From assembly GCF_041505935.1 (NCBI RefSeq), contig NZ_CP140110.1: 64,000 nt of DNA, one strand, 5' to 3'. Position numbers and translations under genes: made by a program. The notes below the pieces were generated by a model, which was not told where the DNA came from, searched no databases, and saw only the letters and a list, made by a program, of their open reading frames with translations. Origin of the DNA: Fervidobacterium_A thailandense. Its GTDB lineage: Bacteria > Thermotogota > Thermotogae > Thermotogales > Fervidobacteriaceae. Below, piece by piece: positions 42,657 to 50,919 of the stretch. Numbering within the stretch: position 1 is the first letter of the stretch; each line of letters begins with the position of its first letter.

Positions 42657-43166
42657 TTATTTACCTTCTTTTCCATATTCGTTGTCACTGTGTTCGCTGT
42701 GCGAACCGAGGAGTTCCATCCCCCTGAGTTCTTTTATTACCTCGATAAACTGATCTATCTCACGGAAATCCTTGTAAACGGAGGCGAACCTGACGTAAGC
42801 AACTTGGTCCACGTTCTTAATCTCCTCCATCACCATTCTCCCTATTAGCTCCGTACTCACTTCGAGAACCCCAGTCTTTTGGAGCCTCGATACCACGTTG
42901 TCCACGATCCGTTCGATATCTTCGGTTGTTACAGGTCGTTTTTCGAAGGCTTTCAGCAAGCCGTTGAGTATCTTGCGCCTGTCAAATTTCTCACGTCTAC
43001 CATCCTTCTTTATCACCGTAATAGGACCCGTTTCGTATCGCTCGTACGTGGTGAAACGCGCGTGACAGCTGGGACATTCTCTGCGTCTTCGAACAACACG
43101 TCCTTCGCTAAGTTCGCGCGAATCAAGCACTCTCGTATCCTCAAATCCGCAAAAAGGACAACGCAT
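42657..43166 (-). CDS. nrdR: Transcriptional repressor NrdR
   Basis: A 169-residue protein. The N-terminal zinc ribbon shows the four cysteines in CPFC and CPSC, with 'RRRECPSCHARFTTYER' between and after. An ATP-cone domain follows (residues ~46-136, 'KRDGRREKF'-like with 'FDRRKILNGLLKAFEKRPV'). It represses ribonucleotide reductase genes when dATP is bound. No nrd gene is in the window. The ATG at 43166 follows GAGGTGA; the longer frame to 43184 is less likely. Ends with an acidic tail beyond the usual length. Confidence 0.96.
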   Translation of the reverse strand: MRCPFCGFEDTRVLDSRELSEGRVVRRRRECPSCHARFTTYERYETGPITVIKKDGRREKFDRRKILNGLLKAFEKRPVTTEDIERIVDNVVSRLQKTGVLEVSTELIGRMVMEEIKNVDQVAYVRFASVYKDFREIDQFIEVIKELRGMELLGSHSEHSDNEYGKEGK

Positions 43167-43196
43167 CTTTTCACCTCGTACCAAAACCGACTGAAT

Positions 43197-44210
43197 TTAC
43201 TCCGATTGGACCACCATATCCTCGCTACGAGTCTTTCTTTTCTTAGTACGCACAGTTCCGAGTTGCTTTAACAATTCGTCCAACTCTTGAGAACTTCCAA
43301 GTTGCGCATTTTCCAAGTGCTTAGCGAGTCTCATTATCCTTCTCAATCTTGTGTAAACCATCGTCTTCGACAGAGGGGGATCAAGCTGCTGTCCGAGTTC
43401 CGAGAGTGGTAGATCCGCGAACTCGAGTCGAGCGAGTGCCACCTTTCTAAGTTCCTCCGGCAGTCGTTCCAATCCGATTTTTTCTTGGACGAGATTGATC
43501 GCTTCTATTTGTTTTGCAGCACTCTCTCCGCTTCTCTTGGCATTGGCAGAAATGAAGTTCAAGCTCCGGTTTATGTCGCACTTTATTTCCCTTGAGCTGA
43601 CTATCTTTTCAAACTGTGCCGCCGATCTTTGTGCTCCCATGAGTTCGAGTAATTCCTGTATATCCTTGCCGCGTTTTACAAAGTACCGATATGCGTAACT
43701 ACCCATCCTCGTAACGTTACCGGAGATGCCCATGTACTCGGCCAACGTTTGATCAAGGTATCGTAGCAATTCCTCGTTCTGCGAGACAATTTCGAAGTGG
43801 TAATGCTTGGCCGGATCGGTCACAGAACCACAGGAAACAAATAATCCTCTCAAAAACGCACCGAGAAAGCCGATATCATCGCTGAGGAATTTTGGGATTT
43901 CGAGTACGGAAATTTCGAGTTTTTCCAAAATGCCCAGCGGAACGAATATCTGAACCCTTTTGCGTTTCATTCTGTTTTTAAGTAACGTCAGACGTTTCTT
44001 ATCTATCCCCAGAAAATGGAGTAAATTCATCACCCTCCTTGCCGCCGGTATGAAGCCAACCTCGAGGGTGACGTAAGAATCTACGTTACTCTTCACAATT
44101 AGGCCTCTACCTTTCAAATAACCAACAAGCTCAGCTTCCGCCTCCTCGGGGCTGAGCACCTCGACTTGACAAAGTTCACTTTTCACTTCTTCCGAAAAAG
44201 TGTACTTCAC
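43197..44210 (-). CDS. whiA: WhiA family DNA-binding protein
   Basis: A 337-residue protein: a LAGLIDADG-like domain pair (residues ~1-205, 'FLGAFLRGLFVSCGSVTDP') and a C-terminal helix-turn-helix ('LPLSELGQQLDPPLSKTMVYTRLRRI'). WhiA is a regulator of sporulation in actinobacteria and of cell division or chromosome segregation in Firmicutes. Here it sits in the conserved order rapZ, yvcK, whiA, separated by short gaps, plus nrdR behind. The C-terminus has a basic, low-complexity tail. The ATG follows GGTGGT. Confidence 0.94.
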   Translation of the reverse strand: MKYTFSEEVKSELCQVEVLSPEEAEAELVGYLKGRGLIVKSNVDSYVTLEVGFIPAARRVMNLLHFLGIDKKRLTLLKNRMKRKRVQIFVPLGILEKLEISVLEIPKFLSDDIGFLGAFLRGLFVSCGSVTDPAKHYHFEIVSQNEELLRYLDQTLAEYMGISGNVTRMGSYAYRYFVKRGKDIQELLELMGAQRSAAQFEKIVSSREIKCDINRSLNFISANAKRSGESAAKQIEAINLVQEKIGLERLPEELRKVALARLEFADLPLSELGQQLDPPLSKTMVYTRLRRIMRLAKHLENAQLGSSQELDELLKQLGTVRTKKRKTRSEDMVVQSE

Positions 44211-44273
44211 TAGACCACCTCGTGGGATTATTCAACGATACTCACAAGCGATCAATTGCCCATCTGGTGTGCG

Positions 44274-45227
44274 TTACTTCACGTTGACTTTGCGTAATGC
44301 TATGTTTACGACGGCCTGCGCCGTCAACAGTGGATCGTGTCTGATCCTGTAATCTTCGTCGAGCACTACGGAGGAAAAATGGCCGAATATAATTCTATCA
44401 TGAAAGACGTCAATTGTCACGGGTTCGGATCCCTTCTCCCGATATTTTTCAAGGACCTTATCATCTTTTGGGGGATAAGAGTGTATGATGTAATCCATCG
44501 TGCATCCAGCGAATTTTTCCACCTCTTCGATGTGCTTTCTCAACGTGTATCCGGTCGTTTCGCCTGGTTGGGTCATGATATTTGAAATGTAGATTTTAAC
44601 CGCGCTGCTTTGCGCAACAACCTGGCTCAAACCTTCAACCAAGAAATTCGCAATGATGCTTGTGTACAAACTACCTGGACCCAGAACGATAATATCCGCT
44701 TCCTCAACAGCTTGTTTGACAGCCGGATTTAGCTTCAGTGGACTTTCAAGTGTTACGTTCTTTATCGCGAATCCCGTTTCCTTTCCGTAAGCAACGATGT
44801 GCGTTTCACCTTTTACTATAGCACCATCCTCAAATTCCGCAACAAGCCTTCCCATATCGTTAGAAACGGGGAGTACACGACCTTTAACCGCAAGGATGTC
44901 TGAAACCTTCGCGATCGCCTCGGTAAAACTCCCCGTTATCTTCGTAAGTGCGGCAAGTATGATGTTGCCCACCGTATGGCCGTTTAGGCTACCATTTTTG
45001 AATCTGTAATTGAAAACCTGGCCAAGAATGTTTTCATCACTCGCCAACGCCACCAAGTTGTTCCTTATATCTCCCGGAGGTGGTACACTCAACTCCTCGC
45101 GTAGGATACCAGAACTACCACCTTCGTCCGTCACGGTAACAACGGCAGTTAGGTCCACCGAAAAGTTCTTTAGTCCACGTAGCAGGGTGGAAAGTCCAGT
45201 TCCGCCACCGATCGCAACTATCCTCAT
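44274..45227 (-). CDS. yvcK: YvcK-type gluconeogenesis/cell-shape factor (CofD-like)
   Basis: A 317-residue protein of the CofD/YvcK family. N-terminal GGGTGLSTLLRGL and 'TVTDEGGSSG' match the UDP-sugar-binding signature of the YvcK branch, which is needed for growth on gluconeogenic carbon and for peptidoglycan homeostasis by binding UDP-GlcNAc. Further motifs 'GNIILAALT' and 'LGPGSLYTSII' fit. It overlaps rapZ by four bases and precedes whiA by 63. No F420 genes are near, so a CofD role is unlikely. Confidence 0.95.
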   Translation of the reverse strand: MRIVAIGGGTGLSTLLRGLKNFSVDLTAVVTVTDEGGSSGILREELSVPPPGDIRNNLVALASDENILGQVFNYRFKNGSLNGHTVGNIILAALTKITGSFTEAIAKVSDILAVKGRVLPVSNDMGRLVAEFEDGAIVKGETHIVAYGKETGFAIKNVTLESPLKLNPAVKQAVEEADIIVLGPGSLYTSIIANFLVEGLSQVVAQSSAVKIYISNIMTQPGETTGYTLRKHIEEVEKFAGCTMDYIIHSYPPKDDKVLEKYREKGSEPVTIDVFHDRIIFGHFSSVVLDEDYRIRHDPLLTAQAVVNIALRKVNVK

Positions 45228-46081
45228 CCCAAAGCCACATCCCTGTGGTCAAGAGTCACGGAATAGCCGGCGTTCCTGAAAAATTCCGCCAGCTTTTCCG
45301 CAAAGTACACGGACCTGTGTTTACCTCCGGTGCAACCTACGGCTACGGTTAACTCGTTTCGCCCCTCCAACTCGTACCGTGAAATCGCAAACTTGAGTAC
45401 CATTTCGATACGGTTAAGGTACTCGTTCACTCCTTCCACACCGTCGAGAAAGTTTTTAACTTCCGGATCACGACCGTCCTTTTGACGCAATTCTGGAATG
45501 TAGAATGGGTTGGGAAAGAACCTGACGTCAAAAACAAAATCGGCATCGAGTGGGATGCCGTATTTAAAACCGAAACTGACAAGGTGCACAACGAAACTCT
45601 TAGCTGTTCCATGCACCGATTCGGTGAGTAATTTGGTGAGTTTTTCGCGCAACTGGTGAGGATTTAGGTGCGAGGTATCTATGACGATATCCGCAATTTC
45701 CATAACATCCTTCATCAACTCAATTTCAAGATCGATAGCTTCGTTTATGGAACTTGCCTGTTTCGACAAGGGATGGATGCGACGTGTGTGGGCAAACCTT
45801 TGGATGAGCACATCCTTCTTGGCGGTGAGAAAGACGATCTTGGCGAATTTGAACCTCTCTTTGATCTCTCTGACCGCGGCAGTTACATCACCCAGTAAAT
45901 AGCTTCTCACATCGACAACGATTGCCAGTTTTTCGACACTTTGGGATACCAAGCTTGCAACCTGATAAGCAACTTCCGGTGGCAAGTTATCGATGCAGAA
46001 GAACCCCAAATCCTCAAGCAGTCCCGCCGCTGTCGACTTGCCCGCTCCCGAATAACCGGTCAGTATCACAAGCTCTTTCAA
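45224..46081 (-). CDS. rapZ: RapZ/YvcJ family nucleotide-binding protein
   Basis: A 285-residue P-loop protein. Walker A reads GYSGAGKST; 'CIDNLPPEV' and 'AVGCTGGKHRSVY' near the end are family signatures. In E. coli RapZ regulates small RNAs controlling glucosamine-6-phosphate synthase; in Firmicutes YvcJ affects competence and cell wall. TTG start with AAGGTGAT upstream, which lies inside the end of murI: the two genes overlap by 68 bases, and the gene overlaps yvcK at its other end. With murI and yvcK it forms a cell-wall precursor group. Confidence 0.95.
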   Translation of the reverse strand: MKELVILTGYSGAGKSTAAGLLEDLGFFCIDNLPPEVAYQVASLVSQSVEKLAIVVDVRSYLLGDVTAAVREIKERFKFAKIVFLTAKKDVLIQRFAHTRRIHPLSKQASSINEAIDLEIELMKDVMEIADIVIDTSHLNPHQLREKLTKLLTESVHGTAKSFVVHLVSFGFKYGIPLDADFVFDVRFFPNPFYIPELRQKDGRDPEVKNFLDGVEGVNEYLNRIEMVLKFAISRYELEGRNELTVAVGCTGGKHRSVYFAEKLAEFFRNAGYSVTLDHRDVALG

Positions 46082-46844
46082 AGTATATCACCTTCTGTTC
46101 AAGTTCGTGGATCTCAAGGTGCTTCACCTGGTATGGGTATTTGAAGCCTATCTTCTTCAATTTCCGTTCAAACTCCTCGGTTGAACCCGTGACGTAGAAC
46201 TCAACAAAGGTCTTGCCACTACCAACCAAGTGTGAAACTTCTTTGACAAGTTCATCAGCAGGATCGACAATCCTAACCCCTTCCATGACGCGCGCTATTA
46301 TATCCTTTAAAAACGGAAAGTGCGTGCACCCCAGTATAAGTTCCTGAGGTTTGAACTTCCTGAACGGTTCCAAGTAAAACTTCACCACGGCTTCGACCAT
46401 GTGACCGTAGAACAGTCCCTCCTCGACGAGGGACACGAAAAGCTGGGCCGGTCTTTGCATTACCTTTTTCCCACGTTCCTCGAGCGCCTGCTTGTACAAG
46501 CCACTCTGGACCGTTGTGTGAGTCCCTATCACGCCGACCCGTTCGTACTTGGAAGCGTTGACACCGGCTTGAATTATGCTGTGGTAAGGTATCTTAAAAG
46601 CCGGTCTGTACTTTGCAAGGGTGGAATCGGACGTATTGCAAGCCGCGAAGATACGTTCAACCTTTTTTTCCATCAAAAAACCGATGATCTCGCGGCTGAA
46701 GGTTTCTATCGTATCACGTGTCTTTGTACCGTACGGGGCCCGGAACGTGTCCGCTACGTACACGTAGTGCGCAGGTATGGTTTCTATGAGCTTCTTTAGA
46801 ACGGAAAGGCCACCGATACCTGAGTCGAACAACCCGATCTTCAT
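46014..46844 (-). CDS. murI: Glutamate racemase
   Basis: A 276-residue enzyme making D-glutamate for peptidoglycan. The fold motifs are intact: FDSGIGGLSVLK, the first catalytic Cys in FAACNTSDS and the second in LGCTHFPFL, with 'VADTFRAPYGTK' between. The last ~20 residues lie inside rapZ in another frame, an unusually long overlap; the tail is probably unneeded. It overlaps the ZapA-like gene start region by four bases (ATGA), so the wall and division genes are linked. Confidence 0.95.
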   Translation of the reverse strand: MKIGLFDSGIGGLSVLKKLIETIPAHYVYVADTFRAPYGTKTRDTIETFSREIIGFLMEKKVERIFAACNTSDSTLAKYRPAFKIPYHSIIQAGVNASKYERVGVIGTHTTVQSGLYKQALEERGKKVMQRPAQLFVSLVEEGLFYGHMVEAVVKFYLEPFRKFKPQELILGCTHFPFLKDIIARVMEGVRIVDPADELVKEVSHLVGSGKTFVEFYVTGSTEEFERKLKKIGFKYPYQVKHLEIHELEQKVIYFERACDTDRLFGSGQVDSGGTA

Positions 46845-47110
46845 TTAGTTCCTTCACCTTCCAATGTTTTTATCTTTATCCTCGTTTTTTCCAAAATCTC
46901 AACAAGCTTTTTTTCAAAATAGTATTCTCTCTCGAGCACGTCGCACAGCATGAGAACGAGTAATTCGTCGAACGACACCTCGTTGTACAAGGTTTTATAG
47001 GAACTCTGAAGCTCTTTGAGCCTCCTGTAAACGTGATTTATTGCTTCGTCCGGACTATCGGAAGCGAGCTCGTACTCTTGACCAAAGATACTGATTTTAA
47101 CCTTCTTCAT
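46841..47110 (-). CDS. zapA: ZapA-like cell division protein
   Basis: An 89-residue protein of ZapA type: it begins KKVKISIFGQEYELASD, as ZapA does, followed by a helical region whose later part is likely coiled coil. ZapA bundles FtsZ filaments at the division ring. The gene overlaps murI by four bases and overlaps the preceding coiled-coil gene by 14 bases. The family call is by the N-terminal motif and length; the confidence is moderate because ZapA is a small, loosely conserved protein. Confidence 0.75.
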   Translation of the reverse strand: MKKVKISIFGQEYELASDSPDEAINHVYRRLKELQSSYKTLYNEVSFDELLVLMLCDVLEREYYFEKKLVEILEKTRIKIKTLEGEGTK

Positions 47111-47348
47111 GGTCGCTCACTTCCAGTATGTTCATCAGGTCTTTAACCCTGATGATCAGTTTGTTTATGACTTCCTCATTGTTTCTGAGGAGTCGCTCGA
47201 GTTCGGATTTTTCCTTTTCAAGTTCGCTTATCCTTTCGATCGCACGGTTTAGCTCCTGCCACAGCTTTTCGTTTTCGCGTTTCAACTCTGAATAGCTCGT
47301 CACCAAACCTTCAATCAAACGTTCCAATTCGTCAACCTTGTCCATCAT
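47097..47348 (-). CDS. Small coiled-coil protein (possible ZapB-like division partner)
   Basis: An 83-residue protein that is nearly all heptad-like coiled coil ('LERLIEGLVTSYSELKRENEKLWQELNRAIERISELEKEKSEL', quoted in part as runs of Leu and Glu/Lys). The ATG at 47348 is nine bases after GGGAG; longer frames to 47507 have no site and run into the next gene's end. It overlaps the ZapA-like gene by 14 bases. ZapB is a coiled-coil protein that works with ZapA; the proximity and shape suggest a similar role here, but sequence similarity cannot be judged by eye. Confidence 0.7.
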   Translation of the reverse strand: MMDKVDELERLIEGLVTSYSELKRENEKLWQELNRAIERISELEKEKSELERLLRNNEEVINKLIIRVKDLMNILEVSDHEEG

Positions 47349-47368
47349 TATACCACGCTCCCTGCGTT

Positions 47369-47965
47369 TTACCAGTTTCCGAATACTATAAACTTTGTTA
47401 CGTTTGAAATAACACTTACGAACGGGCGCATTATCATGGGGAAAATCCAAAGAAGGAGTAAACCTATCATGAATAAGACTCCATAAAAGTTGAACTTCAA
47501 ATACCATTCGTAATAGCGGCTTGGCAATAGTCCCAGTAGTGCCCGACTTCCGTCAAGAGGTGGTAACGGAAACAGGGAAACGAACGCGTAGGTGAGACTC
47601 CACTTAGCTGAGTCGTAGAACACTTCAAAAAATCTGGAGTCTATAGATAGTCTGGCTAACAGACCGTAAAGGAAAAAGAGTATAAAACTTGCGGCTATAC
47701 CGTAAAGTGAATACACGATCAGATCGCGCCGTTTGCTTTTGGGATAGTCGATGAACGGCGCGCGCGTCCATCCAAAATCGAAAAGGACAAAACAGAGGAA
47801 TCCCACGGGATCGACGTACCTGAAGGGATTAAAAATGTTGAGCTGAAAGCTAAAATTATTACGTATCGTCGCTTTGGTGAGTACGGTTCTCAGAATCTCC
47901 CGAGGCCAACTCACAAGTAAATAAGATACAAAGCCAAGTGTAATGCCCATCAAAAATGAAAACAT
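47369..47965 (-). CDS. Site-2 protease (M50) homologue lacking the HExxH zinc motif
   Basis: A 198-residue membrane protein with the layout of small M50 proteases. In the first helix, where active members have HExxH, it reads REILR (residues 22-26), so both zinc histidines are arginines. The rest of the pattern is kept: 'NPFRYVDPVGFLCFVLFDFGW' region (partly quoted) and the third zinc ligand Asp138 in PPLDGSRAL. It should be inactive as a zinc protease and may bind membrane substrates or partners. It lies just upstream of the coiled-coil/ZapA/murI group, 20 bases away, and downstream of a radical SAM gene. Confidence 0.82.
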   Translation of the reverse strand: MFSFLMGITLGFVSYLLVSWPREILRTVLTKATIRNNFSFQLNIFNPFRYVDPVGFLCFVLFDFGWTRAPFIDYPKSKRRDLIVYSLYGIAASFILFFLYGLLARLSIDSRFFEVFYDSAKWSLTYAFVSLFPLPPLDGSRALLGLLPSRYYEWYLKFNFYGVLFMIGLLLLWIFPMIMRPFVSVISNVTKFIVFGNW

Positions 47966-48024
47966 GAAAGTAACGCTCTCCCCTTCCCCATTTTGTACGC
48001 GTAGTAGAATACCATCGAATCAAT

Positions 48025-49383
48025 CTAAAGACTCAGCTCTGCTTTTTTTATTTTACCATACTCCTTTAAGAATTGTATCTGTTCAACCGACATATTTTTC
48101 CACCAGTAAGGAAGGACTGTATTGTTCAGGAGTAACGGATCCTCACGTCCAGTGAGCAAACCTTTGTTGACGAGTTCAATCCATATATCCGTACCCACGA
48201 TGGGTGTGAATTCGTTAATTGAATAGTCGATCCCAGCATCCACGCACACATCAACGGCGTTCATAACGTCTTCGACCGTTTGCCCCGGCAAATTCACCAT
48301 TATGTACGCACTAACTTCCTTGTGAGTGAAACCTGCGTTTTTCAAAATACGTGCCGCCCGGAGCAAATCCTCATCACGAATCTTGTCACCGGTGGTACGT
48401 TGCAACTTTCCAGCGGTCTCGTAGCCAAGTTTTATGGTCTTAAAATTTGCCTCGTATAGTAAATCGGCTATTTCCTGGGTGAGCAACCTGGCGTGGATCC
48501 CATTGGGGAGGTGAAACCTTAGCTTTTTGTTGAGTCCCCTTCTGATGATTTCTTTCAAGAGCGGTTTGAAATGGTTCTCTGCGTTCACCAAAATCGCATC
48601 GTCGAAGAATACGATGTCTTGTACGTTCAGAATTTCGGAGAACTTCTCGATCTCCTCGAGCACCAATTCCACAGGTTTGAACCTCATACGCTCCCAGTTC
48701 CTGTGGGCAATACAATAAGTGCATCGGTACGGACAACCGAGGGTTGTGAGTAAAACAACGTACCCAACCTTCTCGTAAAGTTCGTAAGCTGGGGAAAGTT
48801 GTGTGAACCAATCGATGTCAACCTCCGGTAGTTCCCAACCGAGAGTTCTGTTTAAAAACCGCGGTAGGTATCTCAAATCGGTATGTGTGAAAAGAATCGT
48901 TCCACTTCGCTTTGCAACCGACGGCTGATTTCTAACGAAGAATCCGCCAAAGAAAATTGGAGCGTCCAGCTCCTCCTTGATTACCGATATCGTATCGAAG
49001 TAACCCGGGTACCAATAGGTGAGTGTCGAGGTAACGAAAACCGCGTCGACACCATTTTCACGTTCGCGACGGAGTTTTTCCCTAAAAAGTTCCTCGGGCA
49101 TTCCGTAGCGTTTGTACTTGCGTGGCATAAAACTGAGTATTGGAGGCTTGGCAATCTCGACGTGTGGAAACTTACCGGTACCGTAAAATTTGTCCCTTGG
49201 AACTTTGACCCTCGACTGTAGTTCCGGATCGTAGCGGTTCATAAGGTCTATGAGTGTTACTTCCAATCCAAGTGTTTTTAAAAAGCTCCCAACGTACAAA
49301 AGCCCAACGGGTTTCAACCAGAAATCGTAGGCTGCAAAGTCCTCTATCCAAGGGTTAACGAGTAAGATTCTTTTTCGCCTCAT
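48025..49383 (-). CDS. B12-binding-type radical SAM enzyme, unassigned
   Basis: A 452-residue protein. An N-terminal cobalamin-binding-like Rossmann part ('ILLVNPWIEDFAAYDFWLKPVGLLYVGSFLKTLG', partly quoted) precedes the radical SAM core with CPYRCTYC: the CxxxCxxC cluster motif. The middle and C-terminal parts have 'QDIVFFDDAILVNAE' and 'KEVSAYIMVNLPGQT' as in methylthiotransferase-like and B12 methylase families. The reaction is not assigned; no partner substrate gene is seen. It overlaps coaX by 29 bases. The ATG at 49383 is reasonable. Confidence 0.88.
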   Translation of the reverse strand: MRRKRILLVNPWIEDFAAYDFWLKPVGLLYVGSFLKTLGLEVTLIDLMNRYDPELQSRVKVPRDKFYGTGKFPHVEIAKPPILSFMPRKYKRYGMPEELFREKLRRERENGVDAVFVTSTLTYWYPGYFDTISVIKEELDAPIFFGGFFVRNQPSVAKRSGTILFTHTDLRYLPRFLNRTLGWELPEVDIDWFTQLSPAYELYEKVGYVVLLTTLGCPYRCTYCIAHRNWERMRFKPVELVLEEIEKFSEILNVQDIVFFDDAILVNAENHFKPLLKEIIRRGLNKKLRFHLPNGIHARLLTQEIADLLYEANFKTIKLGYETAGKLQRTTGDKIRDEDLLRAARILKNAGFTHKEVSAYIMVNLPGQTVEDVMNAVDVCVDAGIDYSINEFTPIVGTDIWIELVNKGLLTGREDPLLLNNTVLPYWWKNMSVEQIQFLKEYGKIKKAELSL

Positions 49384-50116
49384 AAAAGTAGTACATCCCC
49401 CGCAGTGTCAGGTCTGGGTCCACAATACCATCCAGCCAACCTGCGACCAAGCTGGCCTGGCCTCCAGTGTGAACGATAACTGGATTTTCCCTGTATTCTC
49501 TCGATATATTTTCTACAAGGTACTTAACGGCACCAACGGTCGCGTTTATCGTACCGATCCTGATGTTTGAATCGGTATCCTTACCAACGAAACCGTCGTA
49601 CGGCTTCAATTCCACCTGCGGTAACTTCGCAGTACCACGAAACAGCGCGTGCACCATCATCTTGAAACCGGGGAGTATCGCACCACCTTCGTAACGCCCT
49701 TCTTTTAAGACTTCGATCGTTATGGCCGTTCCATAGTCGACCACTATGCAATTTGGTCCGTATTCCTTGAAAGCGGCGATCACATCGCAAACGCGATCCG
49801 CGCCGATCTCCTTGGGATAATTGACCGCCCACACGATGCCATCGTAATCCTCCGCCTTGACAAAGTAGACCTCTCCCGAACCGTACTTTGAAGCGAAGTA
49901 CTCGAAGATAATGTTGACCGACGGCACGACGGAGGAAACGACGATTGGCTTCGCGTTCACCATCTCTCCGAAGAGCGTTCTCAAAAACACGTAAAGTTCG
50001 TCTTCCGTCTCGTAGCGCTGCGTGGAAATGCGAAACTTTTTGAACTCCTTGCCATCACTCGTCAACGCCACGGTTGTGTGTGTATTACCCACGTCGAAAA
50101 GTAAAACACCTGCCAT
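49355..50116 (-). CDS. coaX: Type III pantothenate kinase
   Basis: A 253-residue ASKHA-fold kinase, the usual CoaX length, catalysing the first step of CoA synthesis. Motifs: phosphate-binding FDVGNTHTTV at the N-terminus, 'VVSSVVPS', the GADRVCD region with the catalytic Asp, 'VVDYGTAITIEV' and 'VHTGGQA'. It needs a monovalent cation and is not feedback-inhibited, as known for the family. The ATG at 50116 follows GGGAGGG; a longer frame to 50140 is not needed. It is the first gene of the long minus-strand array and has its own promoter. Confidence 0.96.
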   Translation of the reverse strand: MAGVLLFDVGNTHTTVALTSDGKEFKKFRISTQRYETEDELYVFLRTLFGEMVNAKPIVVSSVVPSVNIIFEYFASKYGSGEVYFVKAEDYDGIVWAVNYPKEIGADRVCDVIAAFKEYGPNCIVVDYGTAITIEVLKEGRYEGGAILPGFKMMVHALFRGTAKLPQVELKPYDGFVGKDTDSNIRIGTINATVGAVKYLVENISREYRENPVIVHTGGQASLVAGWLDGIVDPDLTLRGMYYFYEAKKNLTR

Positions 50117-50148
50117 TTCTCTTCCCTCCCAGCTACTCATCCCAGTTT

Positions 50149-50154
50149 ATTATA
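50149..50154 (-). promoter_or_regulatory. Extended -10 promoter of coaX and the following array
   Basis: Minus strand TGATATAAT: TGn plus perfect TATAAT, 30 bases before the coaX start region. It faces the promoter of the MBL gene; the two -10 boxes are about 25 bases apart and partly overlap in their upstream regions. Confidence 0.55.
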
Positions 50155-50178
50155 TCACGAGTTCTCGGACACGCATGG

Positions 50179-50184
50179 TATAAT
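50179..50184 (+). promoter_or_regulatory. Extended -10 promoter of the MBL-fold hydrolase gene
   Basis: Plus strand ATGGTATAAT, TGn plus perfect TATAAT, about 57 bases before the start; no -35 consensus. Back to back with the coaX promoter. Confidence 0.55.
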
Positions 50185-50240
50185 GAATTTGTACATCCAA
50201 CATCACAACTCTATGACGATACCGGTAGTTGGAGGGAGTC

Positions 50241-50861
50241 ATGGGCCGTATGCTTGAAACACTGCAAGTCTTCAAAACGTCAGGACTTTTCCAAACGAAC
50301 ACGTACGTTTTTAAGGTCGGTGATGGTTGGTTCGTCGTTGATCCTGGAAAAGGCGTTCTGGATTTCCTAAAGAACTTCCTGTCACAGGATGTTAGCTTGA
50401 ACGTTTTGTTAACCCACGGTCATTACGATCACATCGCGGGTATTCCAGAGCTCGAGTATTTTAACAGTCTCAAAATCTTTATCTCGGAAGAGGATTCACC
50501 GCTTCTAAAAGATCCGAATTGGAATTATTCAGCCCCACTCGGTGATCCGCTGGTTTTAGAACGTGAGTGGACGAACGTAGATGATTACTTTAACACAATA
50601 TCTGCTCCGGGGCACACTCCGGGTTCTCGAATCATCATTTTTGATGGATACGTTTTCACCGGTGATGTGGTGTTTTCTAACACCGTGGGACGTTGGGACT
50701 TGTGTCCGTTGCCCAACGCACACGAGTTGATGGTCGAAACGATCAGAAGATTATCCGAGGCTTTCCGTCAGTTGCCGAACGATTGGTTGATCTTACCGGG
50801 CCACGGAGAGGTTGTAACCGTTGGAAAGCTTTTTTCTCTGAATCCGTTTTTCAAAAGGTAG
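50241..50861 (+). CDS. MBL-fold metallo-hydrolase (glyoxalase II-like)
   Basis: A 206-residue metallo-beta-lactamase fold hydrolase. The metal motif THGHYDHIAG (HxHxDH) is intact, with SAPGHTPGS, 'FTGDVVF' and the late His in 'LPGHGEVV' completing the dinuclear site. Such small members hydrolyse thioesters or act on related substrates; no specific one is evident. The start at 50241 has GGAGGGA before it. Followed by the ComB-like gene 58 bases later on the same strand. Confidence 0.93.
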   Translation: MGRMLETLQVFKTSGLFQTNTYVFKVGDGWFVVDPGKGVLDFLKNFLSQDVSLNVLLTHGHYDHIAGIPELEYFNSLKIFISEEDSPLLKDPNWNYSAPLGDPLVLEREWTNVDDYFNTISAPGHTPGSRIIIFDGYVFTGDVVFSNTVGRWDLCPLPNAHELMVETIRRLSEAFRQLPNDWLILPGHGEVVTVGKLFSLNPFFKR

Positions 50862-50919
50862 GATGCCTCGCAACTAACTTTGATTCAGGCAGGGAGTGAG
50901 GTGAAGAGTTACGAAACTT

